Assembly: GCF_003019815.1 (NCBI RefSeq)
Contig: NZ_CP027773.1
Location: 3,421,001-3,485,000 of the forward strand
Source: Variovorax sp. PMC12
GTDB taxonomy: Bacteria > Pseudomonadota > Gammaproteobacteria > Burkholderiales > Burkholderiaceae_C
DNA: 64,000 nucleotides
Direction: 5' to 3'
Made by a program: the position numbers and the translations under genes. This document shows positions 57,228-64,000 of this stretch, piece after piece. Every line of letters begins with the position of its first letter. The stretch's first letter is position 1. The notes under the pieces are model-generated. The model did no database searches and was not told where the DNA came from. It saw only the letters and a program-made list of their open reading frames with translations.

Positions 57228-58573
57228 TTCGTCGCTCCTGGAACGGGAGCAGCCGATGTGGCGGCGGCGAGCCGGTCGGGTTCGGTCAGCAGCACGATGT
57301 CGACGCGGCGGTTGCGCGCACGGTTGGCGGGCGTGTCGTTGGCGGCCACGGGCTCGGCATCGGCCTTGCCGTCCGAGCGCATGCGCGCGGGCTCGACCAG
57401 CGTGCTCAGCGCGCCCTTCACCGCGTCGGCACGCGCGGCCGACAGATGCCAGTTGGACGGATAGCGCAGCGAGCGGATCGGCTGGTTGTCGGAGTGGCCG
57501 GTGATCAGCACCTCGCCCTTCACCTCGGCCAGCGCCTGCCCGATGCGGCGCAGCACCGGCAGCGACTGCGCCATCGGCTCGGCGCTGCCGGAACCGAAGA
57601 AGGAATCGCCGCGCAGGCGCACCACGCTGCGGTCGGCTTCGTCGGTCACGGTGACCAGGCCCTGCTTGATCTCGGGCTCCAGGAAGCGCGCGAGGCGCGG
57701 CGTCTTCGCCGGCAGGGCCGGCGGCGCGATCTGGATGTTGGGCGCGCGCAGGCTGGAGACTGCCGCATAGGTGGTGTCGGAGCGGTAGTTGAGCGTGAGC
57801 CGCAGCGCGAACCACGCGAGCGCCAGCAGCAGCGCGAAGCCGGCCGCGAACACCCACAGCGGCAGCGACTCGCGCAGCCGCACAGTGCCCGCGCCCTGCC
57901 CGCGCCAGTGCGGAGAAAGCTCGGGCTCCACGGCGGGGCGGTCCTTGGCGATCAGGTCGGCCAGGCGCTGGCGCACCGAGTCGAGCTGCGCGCGGCCGTT
58001 GTCGACCACGCGGTAGCGGCCCTCGAAGCCGAGCGCGAGCACGCTGTAGATCAGCTCCAGCAACTGGCGGTGCGTGGGCACGTCCTGCGCGAGCTTGGCC
58101 AGCAGCTGGAACACCTTCTCGCCGCCCCAGGTCTCGTTGTGGAACTGCACCAGCAGGCTCTGCTTGTTCCAGCCAGCCTGCACGCCCCAGGGCGTGTTGG
58201 CCACCGCTTCGTCGAGCGCGGTGCACAGCACGTAGCGCGCGGCGAGCACCGATTCGTTGCTCACGCCGGCGCGGCGCGCGTTGGCGTCGAACTGGTTCAC
58301 CGCGTCCGCGGTGGACGCGCGCAGGGCCGGCACGTTGGGCGGCTGCGCCAGGTTGCGCAGCTTGCCTATCAGCACCAGCAGCTTGCCGGCGGCCGACACC
58401 AGCGGGTTGAGCAACCCCAGTTCGCCGACCTCGGCCGCGGGCGTCGGATCGGCGCCGCCGAAGAACGGCGCCGGTGCAGGCGCAGGCGGCGCACCGCCCG
58501 GCGTGCGCGGCTTGGGCTTGATGACCGTGCGTTCGGATTCGAAAGCGGCAAAAGGATCGGGAGGTGTGCTCAT
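57224..58573 (-). CDS. tssL: TssL with C-terminal OmpA-like peptidoglycan-binding domain
   Basis: 449 residues from the ATG at 58573 (GGAG upstream). DotU domain about 50-235 (ALDEAVANTPWGVQAGWNKQSLLVQFHNETWGGEKVF, LLELIYSVLALGFEGRYRV). A membrane helix is at about 252-275 (LPLWVFAAGFALLLALAWFAL). The OmpA-like domain follows (FFGSGSAEPMAQSLPVLRRIGQAL, ITGHSDNQPIRSLRYPSNWHLSAARA, RNRRVDIVLL), which anchors the complex to peptidoglycan. This is the canonical 'extended' TssL, in contrast to the DUF4384-tailed version at 10108. Confidence 0.96.
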   Translation of the reverse strand: MSTPPDPFAAFESERTVIKPKPRTPGGAPPAPAPAPFFGGADPTPAAEVGELGLLNPLVSAAGKLLVLIGKLRNLAQPPNVPALRASTADAVNQFDANARRAGVSNESVLAARYVLCTALDEAVANTPWGVQAGWNKQSLLVQFHNETWGGEKVFQLLAKLAQDVPTHRQLLELIYSVLALGFEGRYRVVDNGRAQLDSVRQRLADLIAKDRPAVEPELSPHWRGQGAGTVRLRESLPLWVFAAGFALLLALAWFALRLTLNYRSDTTYAAVSSLRAPNIQIAPPALPAKTPRLARFLEPEIKQGLVTVTDEADRSVVRLRGDSFFGSGSAEPMAQSLPVLRRIGQALAEVKGEVLITGHSDNQPIRSLRYPSNWHLSAARADAVKGALSTLVEPARMRSDGKADAEPVAANDTPANRARNRRVDIVLLTEPDRLAAATSAAPVPGATK

Positions 58574-58619
58574 GATGGCTCCACGCTGACGGTGCCAATA
58601 AGTGCGCGAAGACTGGGGG

Positions 58620-59951
58620 TCATGCTCGTATCGCCCAGAAGGCAAGGTCGAGGCCGGGGAAGTCGCCCGCGATGTGCATCGCGATGCCGCCCGACTGCTC
58701 GAGCTGGCGCCACAGGTCGCTGTTGCGTGTTTCGAGCTCGAAGTAGTTGGCGCCCGTGTGGAACGGAATCTGGCGCGGCGCGACCGGCATCGGCGTGAGC
58801 GTGACGCCCGGCAGCGCCAGGTTCACGAGGTCGCGGATGCGCTCCACCGGGCCGATCTTGACCTGCGTGGGAAAGCGCGCGCGCAGCGCCTCGCTGGGCA
58901 TGTTCGCGTTCACCGCGAGCACGAAGGTCGCCTTGCGCTGGAGTTCCACGTCCGTCACCATCGCCACGCGCACGCCGTGCTTGCGGTCGTGCAGTTCGAT
59001 GCGGATCGCCGACTGCTCCAGCACCATCGACAGGCTGCGGCGCAGGTCGTCCATGAGCGGGCGGAAGCTCGTCGCGAGGTCGTCGTGGATGTAGGGCCCG
59101 AAGCGCGCCACGCGGCGTGAATCCCGAAAGCTCGCCAGGTCGCCGGCCAGCCCGAGCGCATGCTCGAAGAAATGCTGCGGATGCAGCACCGCGCTTCTGG
59201 CCAGGTGCGCGAACACCGCCTCGTTGCGGTTGACGGCCTGCAGCAGCATGAAGTCGGCGATCTCGGCCACGCCGCCGGTGCCGCCCTGCGTCATGCGGCC
59301 GGCAAGCGCCTCGCCGCGCTGGCGCAGCAGGCCCAGCAGCTCGTCGAGCCAGGCGCGGATCACCGAATGGCCCGCCACGTCGAGCAGCGGCGGCAGCATC
59401 GCGCGGTCCAGCAGCACCTGGTTGTCGACGCGGCGCTCCTGCACGCGGGCGATGCCGAGCGTGGTCCAGGCGTCGGTCGCCTCGCCGGCGCGCATCAGCC
59501 GCGTGTGGAGCTGGCCCAGCTGCAGCATGGCGGTGCGCTCGCCGGCGGTGTTGGAGTCGGGCACCTCCGACTCGAGCACGCGGTGGCGCACCAGCTCCTC
59601 GTAGTCTTCCGCGTCGGCCTCGCGCGCGCCGGCGCGGCGCAGCGGCAGCGCGAGCACCACGGCCTCGTCGCGCATGCCTGCGGGAATGTCGATGGGCTCG
59701 GGCAGCGGGTCGACCGCCGGCATGTCGAACACGGTGCCGTCGCCGAACACGCCCACCGCCCGCACCAGCGCGAGCTTGCCGAGCGTGAGCGCGGCGGCAT
59801 CGATCTCGAGTTCGGCAAAACCCCAGGCATAGGGCGTGGTCGCGCGCAGCAGCACATGCCGCGCATGGTCGGCATGGCGCTCGCTTTGCTGCAGGTGCTG
59901 AGGCTGCAGCAGCATCCCCTCGCTCCACACCACTTTTGTTCGCCAGCTCAT
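58620..59951 (-). CDS. tssK: TssK T6SS baseplate-membrane connector
   Basis: 443 residues starting MSWRTKVVWSEGMLLQPQHLQQSERHADH, the hallmark TssK N-terminus. Further conserved parts are FAELEIDAAALTLGKLALVRAVGVFGDGTVFDMP and the C-terminal FHTGANYFELETRNSDLWRQLEQSGGIAMHIAGDFPGLDLAFWAIR. TssK trimers link baseplate wedges to the TssL/TssM membrane complex. It heads the minus-strand operon tssK-tssL-tssM-tagF. GGAG precedes the ATG. The 138 bases upstream (59952-60089), where its promoter should be, show no clear consensus. Confidence 0.96.
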   Translation of the reverse strand: MSWRTKVVWSEGMLLQPQHLQQSERHADHARHVLLRATTPYAWGFAELEIDAAALTLGKLALVRAVGVFGDGTVFDMPAVDPLPEPIDIPAGMRDEAVVLALPLRRAGAREADAEDYEELVRHRVLESEVPDSNTAGERTAMLQLGQLHTRLMRAGEATDAWTTLGIARVQERRVDNQVLLDRAMLPPLLDVAGHSVIRAWLDELLGLLRQRGEALAGRMTQGGTGGVAEIADFMLLQAVNRNEAVFAHLARSAVLHPQHFFEHALGLAGDLASFRDSRRVARFGPYIHDDLATSFRPLMDDLRRSLSMVLEQSAIRIELHDRKHGVRVAMVTDVELQRKATFVLAVNANMPSEALRARFPTQVKIGPVERIRDLVNLALPGVTLTPMPVAPRQIPFHTGANYFELETRNSDLWRQLEQSGGIAMHIAGDFPGLDLAFWAIRA

Positions 59952-60089
59952 CCACGCTCCGTCAACGGCAAGGGTGCCGGAAAAGAAGCACGGAGTTTCA
60001 GGCGCGCGACGCGGCGGGCAAATCCGCCTTAAGGCCTAGGCGCGGGGGTTTGGTGGTACGGCGAAGGGACTAGGGAGCGCCGCGAGGCG

Positions 60090-61169
60090 TCAGCGGTTCG
60101 GCGCGCGCAGTGCCTCGACCTGCTCCGCGTAGGTCTTCTCGATGCGCTGCAGCCGCTGTTCGCGCGCGGCCTCGTTGACCCACGACGCGGCCATGGCGCG
60201 CTGCTTGCCCAGCTGGTACTCCAGCCGGGCTTCGGGCAGCAGCGCGCTGTCGTCGGCCTCGACGTAGCCGTAGCCCGCGCGCAGGTTCTTCAGCACCTCG
60301 CGCTCGGCGTCGCCGCGCGGGCCCCTGGCCTTGCCGTAGCCGGTCAGGAAGTTCTGCAGCCGCGCCTGGAACTCGGGCGGGTAGCTGCGCCGCACCACCA
60401 TCGGCGCGCCCGGCGGCGGCTCAGACTCCCACACCACCTGCAGCCGCTCGGCCTCGACCGGGAACTGCTGCCTGAAGCGTTCGAAGTCGGTGGTGTTGTT
60501 GGTGGCCACGTCGGCGTCGCCGTTGGCCACGGCGAGCGCGGTGGCCTGGTGGGTGCCGACGAACTCGCTGAGGAAGCGGGTTTCCATCTGGATGTTGTTC
60601 GGCAGGAAGAACTGGCTCTGCGGCACGATGAAGCCCGTGACCGAGCGGCTGTCGCCGCGCGCGAGCCGCCAGCGCTGCGGCTCGGCGAGCAGGCCGGCCA
60701 GCGTGTTGAGAGGGCCGGCCTTGCGCATCAGCAGCACCGCGCGGTGCTGGGGGTTTCCGGGCTGCTTGGCAATCTGCGCCACCACCTTCATGCGCCGCTG
60801 CATCACGGCGTCGAGCGCCATCTTGGCCGACAGGAAGGCCATGTCGATCTCGTCGCGGCCGATGGCGCGGTCGAGTTCCTCGTAAGACGGCACCGAGTAC
60901 GAGCTGACCGGGACGCCAAGCGCGCGGCTCATGTCGGCCATCAGCGGCGTCCACAGCGCCCGCGACTCGACGGTGCCGCCCAGCGGCAGCACGCCGAAGC
61001 GCACCGCGCGCACCACCTCGGGCACGCCGGTCACGCCCCTGGCGGGCGCGGGCGCGGGCGTCGCCGCATTGGCGCCCTGCGCGGCGGCCGTGGCGGGCGC
61101 GGCCAGCATCGCGGCCGACGCGGCGCAAAGCAGCGTCGCGGCAAGCAGTCGGGCGGCGGCGCGGGCCAT
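60090..61169 (-). CDS. PhnD-like periplasmic substrate-binding protein, copy 2 of a tandem pair
   Basis: 359 residues with an N-terminal signal peptide (ARLLAATLLCAASAAMLAAPATAAAQ). PhnD/phosphate-phosphonate binding fold motifs are VRFGVLPLGGTVESRALWTPLMADMSRAL, YEELDRAIGRDEIDMAFLSAKMALDAV and FVGTHQATALAVANGDADVATNNTTDFERF. The ATG overlaps the stop of the sister gene (TGATG). No ABC permease or ATPase is nearby, so a sensory partner for the divergent histidine kinase is more likely than transport. A charged helical C-terminus (RLQRIEKTYAEQVEALRAPNR) is shared with its paralogue. Confidence 0.86.
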   Translation of the reverse strand: MARAAARLLAATLLCAASAAMLAAPATAAAQGANAATPAPAPARGVTGVPEVVRAVRFGVLPLGGTVESRALWTPLMADMSRALGVPVSSYSVPSYEELDRAIGRDEIDMAFLSAKMALDAVMQRRMKVVAQIAKQPGNPQHRAVLLMRKAGPLNTLAGLLAEPQRWRLARGDSRSVTGFIVPQSQFFLPNNIQMETRFLSEFVGTHQATALAVANGDADVATNNTTDFERFRQQFPVEAERLQVVWESEPPPGAPMVVRRSYPPEFQARLQNFLTGYGKARGPRGDAEREVLKNLRAGYGYVEADDSALLPEARLEYQLGKQRAMAASWVNEAAREQRLQRIEKTYAEQVEALRAPNR

Positions 61170-62224
61170 CAGGGAGACACGTCCTTGAGCACGCCGACCT
61201 GCTCGGCGTAGCTGCTGTCGATGCGCTGCAGGCGGGCTTCGCGCGCGGCGTCGTTGACCCACTGCGCGGTCATGGCGTTCTGCCGCGCCAGTTGCCAGGC
61301 CAGCCTGGCGGCCGGCTCCAGCGAGCTGTTGTCGGCCGGCAGGAAGCCGGCCAGGTCGTGCAGCGACTTGAGCACCAGCCGCTCGGCGTCGCCGCGCGGG
61401 CCCTTGGCGCGGCCGTAGGCGGTCAGGAACACCTGCACGCGCTTGCGCAGCTCGGGCGGGTATTCGCGCCGCACCACGATCTGCGCATGCGGAATGAGGT
61501 CCGACTGCCACAGCACCTGCAGCCGTTCCGCCTCGGCCGGAAAGCGCTGCCTGAAGCGCTCGAAGTCGGCCGTGTTGTTGGTGGCCACGTCGGCCTCGCT
61601 GTTGGCCACGGCCAGCGCGGTGGCCTGGTGGGTGCCGACGGTCTCGCTGAGGAAGCGCGTCTCCATCGCGATGTGGTTCGGCAGGAAGAGCTGCAGCTGC
61701 GGCACGATGAAGCCCGACACCGACTGCTTCTCGCCGCGCGCCAGCCGCCAGCGCTCGGGCTGGGCCAGCAGGTCTTTGAGCGAATTGAAGGGCGGCGCCT
61801 TGCGCGCCAGCAGCAGCGCGCGGTAGCCGGGCAGGCCGTCGTGCCGCACCACCTGCGCCACCACCTTCATGCGGCGCTGGGTGACGGCGTCCAGCGCCAT
61901 CTTGCCGGACAGGAAGGCCATGTCGACCTCGTCGCGCCGGATGGCCTGCTCCAGCGCCTCGTACGAGTTGACGGACAGCACGCTCACCGGCCGGTCGATG
62001 GCGCGGCTGAGCTCGGCCAGCAGCGGATCCCAGTCGCTGCGCGACTCGAAGGCGCCGCCCAGCGGCAGGATGCCGAAGCGCACCGGCGGCTCGCGCGCGG
62101 TGCCCTGGGCGCAGGCCAGCAACGGCGCGAGGCCGACGAGCAAGCCCATCGCCGCCGCGCGCAGGGCAGCTGGAAACAGGGCAGTGAGGCGCAATGAAAC
62201 CAGCATTTTTTGACCGGATGGCAT
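61169..62224 (-). CDS. PhnD-like periplasmic substrate-binding protein, copy 1 of a tandem pair
   Basis: 351 residues, clearly paralogous to the next gene (FGILPLGGAFESRSDWDPLLAELSRAI; DEVDMAFLSGKMALDAVTQRRMKVVAQV; VGTHQATALAVANSEADVATNNTADFERFRQRFP). The signal segment MGLLVGLAPLLACAQG contains a possible lipobox (LLAC), so this copy may be a lipoprotein whereas the other is free. Start at 62224 is chosen; an ATG at 62206 (MLVSLRL) is equally possible because neither has a clear ribosome-binding site. It diverges from the sensor kinase gene. Confidence 0.85.
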   Translation of the reverse strand: MPSGQKMLVSLRLTALFPAALRAAAMGLLVGLAPLLACAQGTAREPPVRFGILPLGGAFESRSDWDPLLAELSRAIDRPVSVLSVNSYEALEQAIRRDEVDMAFLSGKMALDAVTQRRMKVVAQVVRHDGLPGYRALLLARKAPPFNSLKDLLAQPERWRLARGEKQSVSGFIVPQLQLFLPNHIAMETRFLSETVGTHQATALAVANSEADVATNNTADFERFRQRFPAEAERLQVLWQSDLIPHAQIVVRREYPPELRKRVQVFLTAYGRAKGPRGDAERLVLKSLHDLAGFLPADNSSLEPAARLAWQLARQNAMTAQWVNDAAREARLQRIDSSYAEQVGVLKDVSP

Positions 62225-62369
62225 GGGGTTCGCCGACGGGCGGCGGGTCTGACACGGGCTGTGCGGACGCCATTAAATAGCAATTGCGCGTAGTTTTCGT
62301 GATGTTTTTCCTGCTTCCCTGTTCGCTCCGGCGCCCCTAAGCTCGGGCCTCCATGCGTCCGAAGCCTTC
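62225..62369. promoter_or_regulatory. Divergent promoter region between phnD-like genes and sensor kinase
   Basis: This 145-base gap contains the only AT-rich stretch of the area (about 62271-62315, including ATTAAATAGCAATT and GTAGTTTTCGTGATGTTTTT). On the minus strand the TTTAAT hexamer matches a -10 box at five of six bases, with no good -35. Promoters for both directions probably lie here; exact boxes cannot be fixed by eye. Confidence 0.35.
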
Positions 62370-64000
62370 ATGAACTGGAACTTCCGCGTCCTCCGCGGCC
62401 TGGCCCGCCTCACTTTCGCGCAGCAGCTGATCCTGCTGGCGCTGGTGCCGGCGGCCCTGGCCACGCTGGCGGCCATCGCGGTGTTGACGCGCCAGCACCT
62501 GGGCAACCTCACCGAGCTGATGCGGGCCAATGCGCAGACGGTGGCGCTGCAGGTGGCCACGGTGGCGCAGGCCCCGCTGGCGCGCATGGACCGCCGGGCG
62601 CTGCAGCGCACCGCCCAGTCGGGCACCTACCAGCCGCACGTGCAGCAGGTGCAGATCTGGACCGAGGACGGCGAGATCGTCGCCAACTCCGAGACCTCCG
62701 ACCGCGCGCGCGGCGAGGGCCTGCAGGTGGTGGTGCCGATCGTGGGCGACGACGGCCGCCACACGGGCAAGGTGATGGTCGAGATCAGCCTGAGCGCGGT
62801 GCAGAGCGCGCGGCGTTCCGTGTGGCTCAACGTGGCGCTGGTGCTGGCCTTCAGCCTGGCGGGCGTGGGCCTGGCCGGCTGGTGGGCCGCGCGGCGCATC
62901 AGCGAGCCGATCCGGGCGCTGGGCAAGGCGGTGGACCGGCTGGGCGCGGGCGAGGACGCGAGCGTGGCGATCGAGGGCACGTCGGAGGTGCGCCACCTGC
63001 AGCACGGCTTCAACCAGGCCGCGCGCGCGCTGGCCGAGAGCCACCGGCTCCTGCAGAGCCGCATCAACGAGGCCACCGCCGAGCTGGCGCGCAAGAACCA
63101 GCAGCTGGAAGTGGCGAGCCAGGCCAAGACCCGGCTGCTGGCCGCCGCCAGCCATGACCTGCGCCAGCCGCTGCACGCGCTCACGCTGTTCTCCGACGGG
63201 CTGGCCAACGGCGAGACCGACCCGGTGAAGCTGCAGCGCATCGGCCACATCCGCGAGTGCGTGGATTCGCTCGACCGGCTGTTCTCCGAGCTGCTGAACC
63301 TGTCGCAGCTCGACGCCGGCGTGCTGCAGCCGCAGTGGGCCGACTTCCCGCTCGACCGGCTGTTCGACGAGATCAGCCGCAACTTCCGCCCGGTGGCCGA
63401 GCAGCAGGGCCTGCGGCTGGTGGTGCGCAAGACCGACGTGTGGGTGCGCTGCGACTACGTGATGCTCTCGCGCATCCTGAACAACCTGGTGTCGAACTCG
63501 CTGCGCCACACCATCGAGGGCGGCGTGCTGATCGGCGCGCGGCGGCGCGGCAAGGGCGTGCGCATCGACGTGGTCGACACCGGCGTGGGCATCGCTCTGC
63601 AGCACCAGGCGCGGGTGTTCGAGGAGTTCTACCAGGTCGAGCCCACCGGCCGGCAGGCGGCGCGCGGCGCGCGCGGCATGGGGCTGGGCCTGGCCACGGT
63701 GCAGCGGCTGGCCGACCTGCTCAACACCCGCGTCGACCTCAGCTCGAAGCTGCACAAGGGCACCTGCGTGCGGGTGCAGGTGCGCTCGGCGCCGGCCGCG
63801 CTGCCGGTGCCGGCGCTGCCGGTGGCCCTGGCCGGCATGGAGGAGGAAGAAAGCCTGGCCAACGTGCGCATCCTGGTGATCGACGACGAGCGCACCATCC
63901 TCGAAGGCCTGAGCGTGGTGCTCGCCAACTGGGGCGCCGAGGTGCTGCCCGCGCAGACCCGCGCCGAGGCGCTGGCCATGGCCGACGGCTGGGCGCAGCC
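62370..64000 (+). CDS. Hybrid sensor histidine kinase, partial (runs off window)
   Basis: 543 residues are present without a stop. Order: membrane helix (AQQLILLALVPAALATLAAIAVL, about 18-39), periplasmic sensor (40-150), second helix (VWLNVALVLAFSLAGVGLAGWW, 151-172), HAMP-like region, coiled coil (230-258), dimerisation box with His262 (AASHDLRQPLHAL), ATPase domain with NNLVSNSLRH, DTGVGIA and RGMGLGLATVQRL, and a receiver domain beginning at about 508 (VRILVIDDERTILEGL) whose phospho-aspartate lies beyond the window. It diverges from two PhnD-like binding proteins that could feed it signal. The ATG at 62370 overlaps the stop of a six-codon reading frame (62353). Confidence 0.92.
   Translation, partial: MNWNFRVLRGLARLTFAQQLILLALVPAALATLAAIAVLTRQHLGNLTELMRANAQTVALQVATVAQAPLARMDRRALQRTAQSGTYQPHVQQVQIWTEDGEIVANSETSDRARGEGLQVVVPIVGDDGRHTGKVMVEISLSAVQSARRSVWLNVALVLAFSLAGVGLAGWWAARRISEPIRALGKAVDRLGAGEDASVAIEGTSEVRHLQHGFNQAARALAESHRLLQSRINEATAELARKNQQLEVASQAKTRLLAAASHDLRQPLHALTLFSDGLANGETDPVKLQRIGHIRECVDSLDRLFSELLNLSQLDAGVLQPQWADFPLDRLFDEISRNFRPVAEQQGLRLVVRKTDVWVRCDYVMLSRILNNLVSNSLRHTIEGGVLIGARRRGKGVRIDVVDTGVGIALQHQARVFEEFYQVEPTGRQAARGARGMGLGLATVQRLADLLNTRVDLSSKLHKGTCVRVQVRSAPAALPVPALPVALAGMEEEESLANVRILVIDDERTILEGLSVVLANWGAEVLPAQTRAEALAMADGWAQ

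Noticed and set aside
57228..58598. N-terminal extension of tssM to 58598
   Set aside because: The extension is an out-of-frame reading of tssL; TssM homology starts at the ATG at 57227 with its membrane helices.
62353..62373. Six-codon frame overlapping the sensor kinase start
   Set aside because: It could be a leader peptide, but it has no ribosome-binding site, no attenuator hairpin and nothing notable in its codons.

Overview
The window is very GC-rich DNA with tightly packed, often overlapping genes. It reads as a chromosomal segment of a betaproteobacterium, most likely a Comamonadaceae/Variovorax-like member of the Burkholderiales. That assignment is an inference from gene content, protein style and the intergenic repeats, not from a database search. 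No rRNA, tRNA, CRISPR array or transposase gene was seen.

Region 1 (1-9866): a bestrophin-type channel and an IscR-like Rrf2 regulator that keeps only one of the three cluster cysteines are followed by a MocR-type (GntR plus aminotransferase) regulator. The MocR gene diverges from a seven-gene nitrilase operon matching the Nit1C layout: nitB, nitrilase nitC, radical-SAM nitD, GNAT nitE, AIR-synthase-like nitF, small nitG and flavoprotein nitH. The divergent intergenic region is full of GATCAA/TTGATC boxes, so MocR probably controls the operon. A LuxR-type response regulator converges on nitH.

Region 2 (10108-59951): one very large type VI secretion (T6SS) locus of about 50 kb. It holds all core parts: tssJ, tssA, tssB, tssC, hcp, tssE, tssF, tssG, tssH, tssK, tssL, tssM and two vgrG genes. 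It also has tagJ, an Hcp-like gene and a threonine-phosphorylation set (PpkA-like kinase, PP2C phosphatase, FHA protein TagH, TagF). It opens with a second, abnormal pair: a DotU protein with a new C-terminal half and a 373-residue TssM remnant that has lost its P-loop. The centre (20206-36570) is an effector-delivery island. It contains a PAAR-like (DUF4150) effector with a PD-(D/E)XK/VRR-NUC-like nuclease tail and a DUF3396 immunity gene, a ketosynthase-like protein without catalytic residues, DUF2169, DUF6484 and DUF3540 proteins, two VgrGs, pentapeptide-repeat proteins and a second PAAR-like tip protein.

Inside the locus, between the Hcp-like gene and the kinase, sits an unusual block: a sigma-70-like protein, a single-pass membrane protein, a caspase-family protease and a lytic transglycosylase (MltA). 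The sigma/membrane/caspase trio is the best candidate for an undescribed regulatory or self-killing module. A DUF4384-like domain appears in three different proteins of the locus (variant TssL, caspase, kinase).

Region 3 (60090-64000): two tandem PhnD-like periplasmic binding proteins diverge from a hybrid sensor histidine kinase that runs off the end of the window, which suggests a three-component sensing system.

Non-coding structure is notable. There is a 239-bp pair of inverted 96-bp stem-loop elements (36615-36853), a nearly symmetric 506-bp palindrome (52445-52950), a 123-bp tandem repeat inserted in frame near the start of the caspase gene, and two intrinsic-terminator-like hairpins flanking hcp and its downstream gene.
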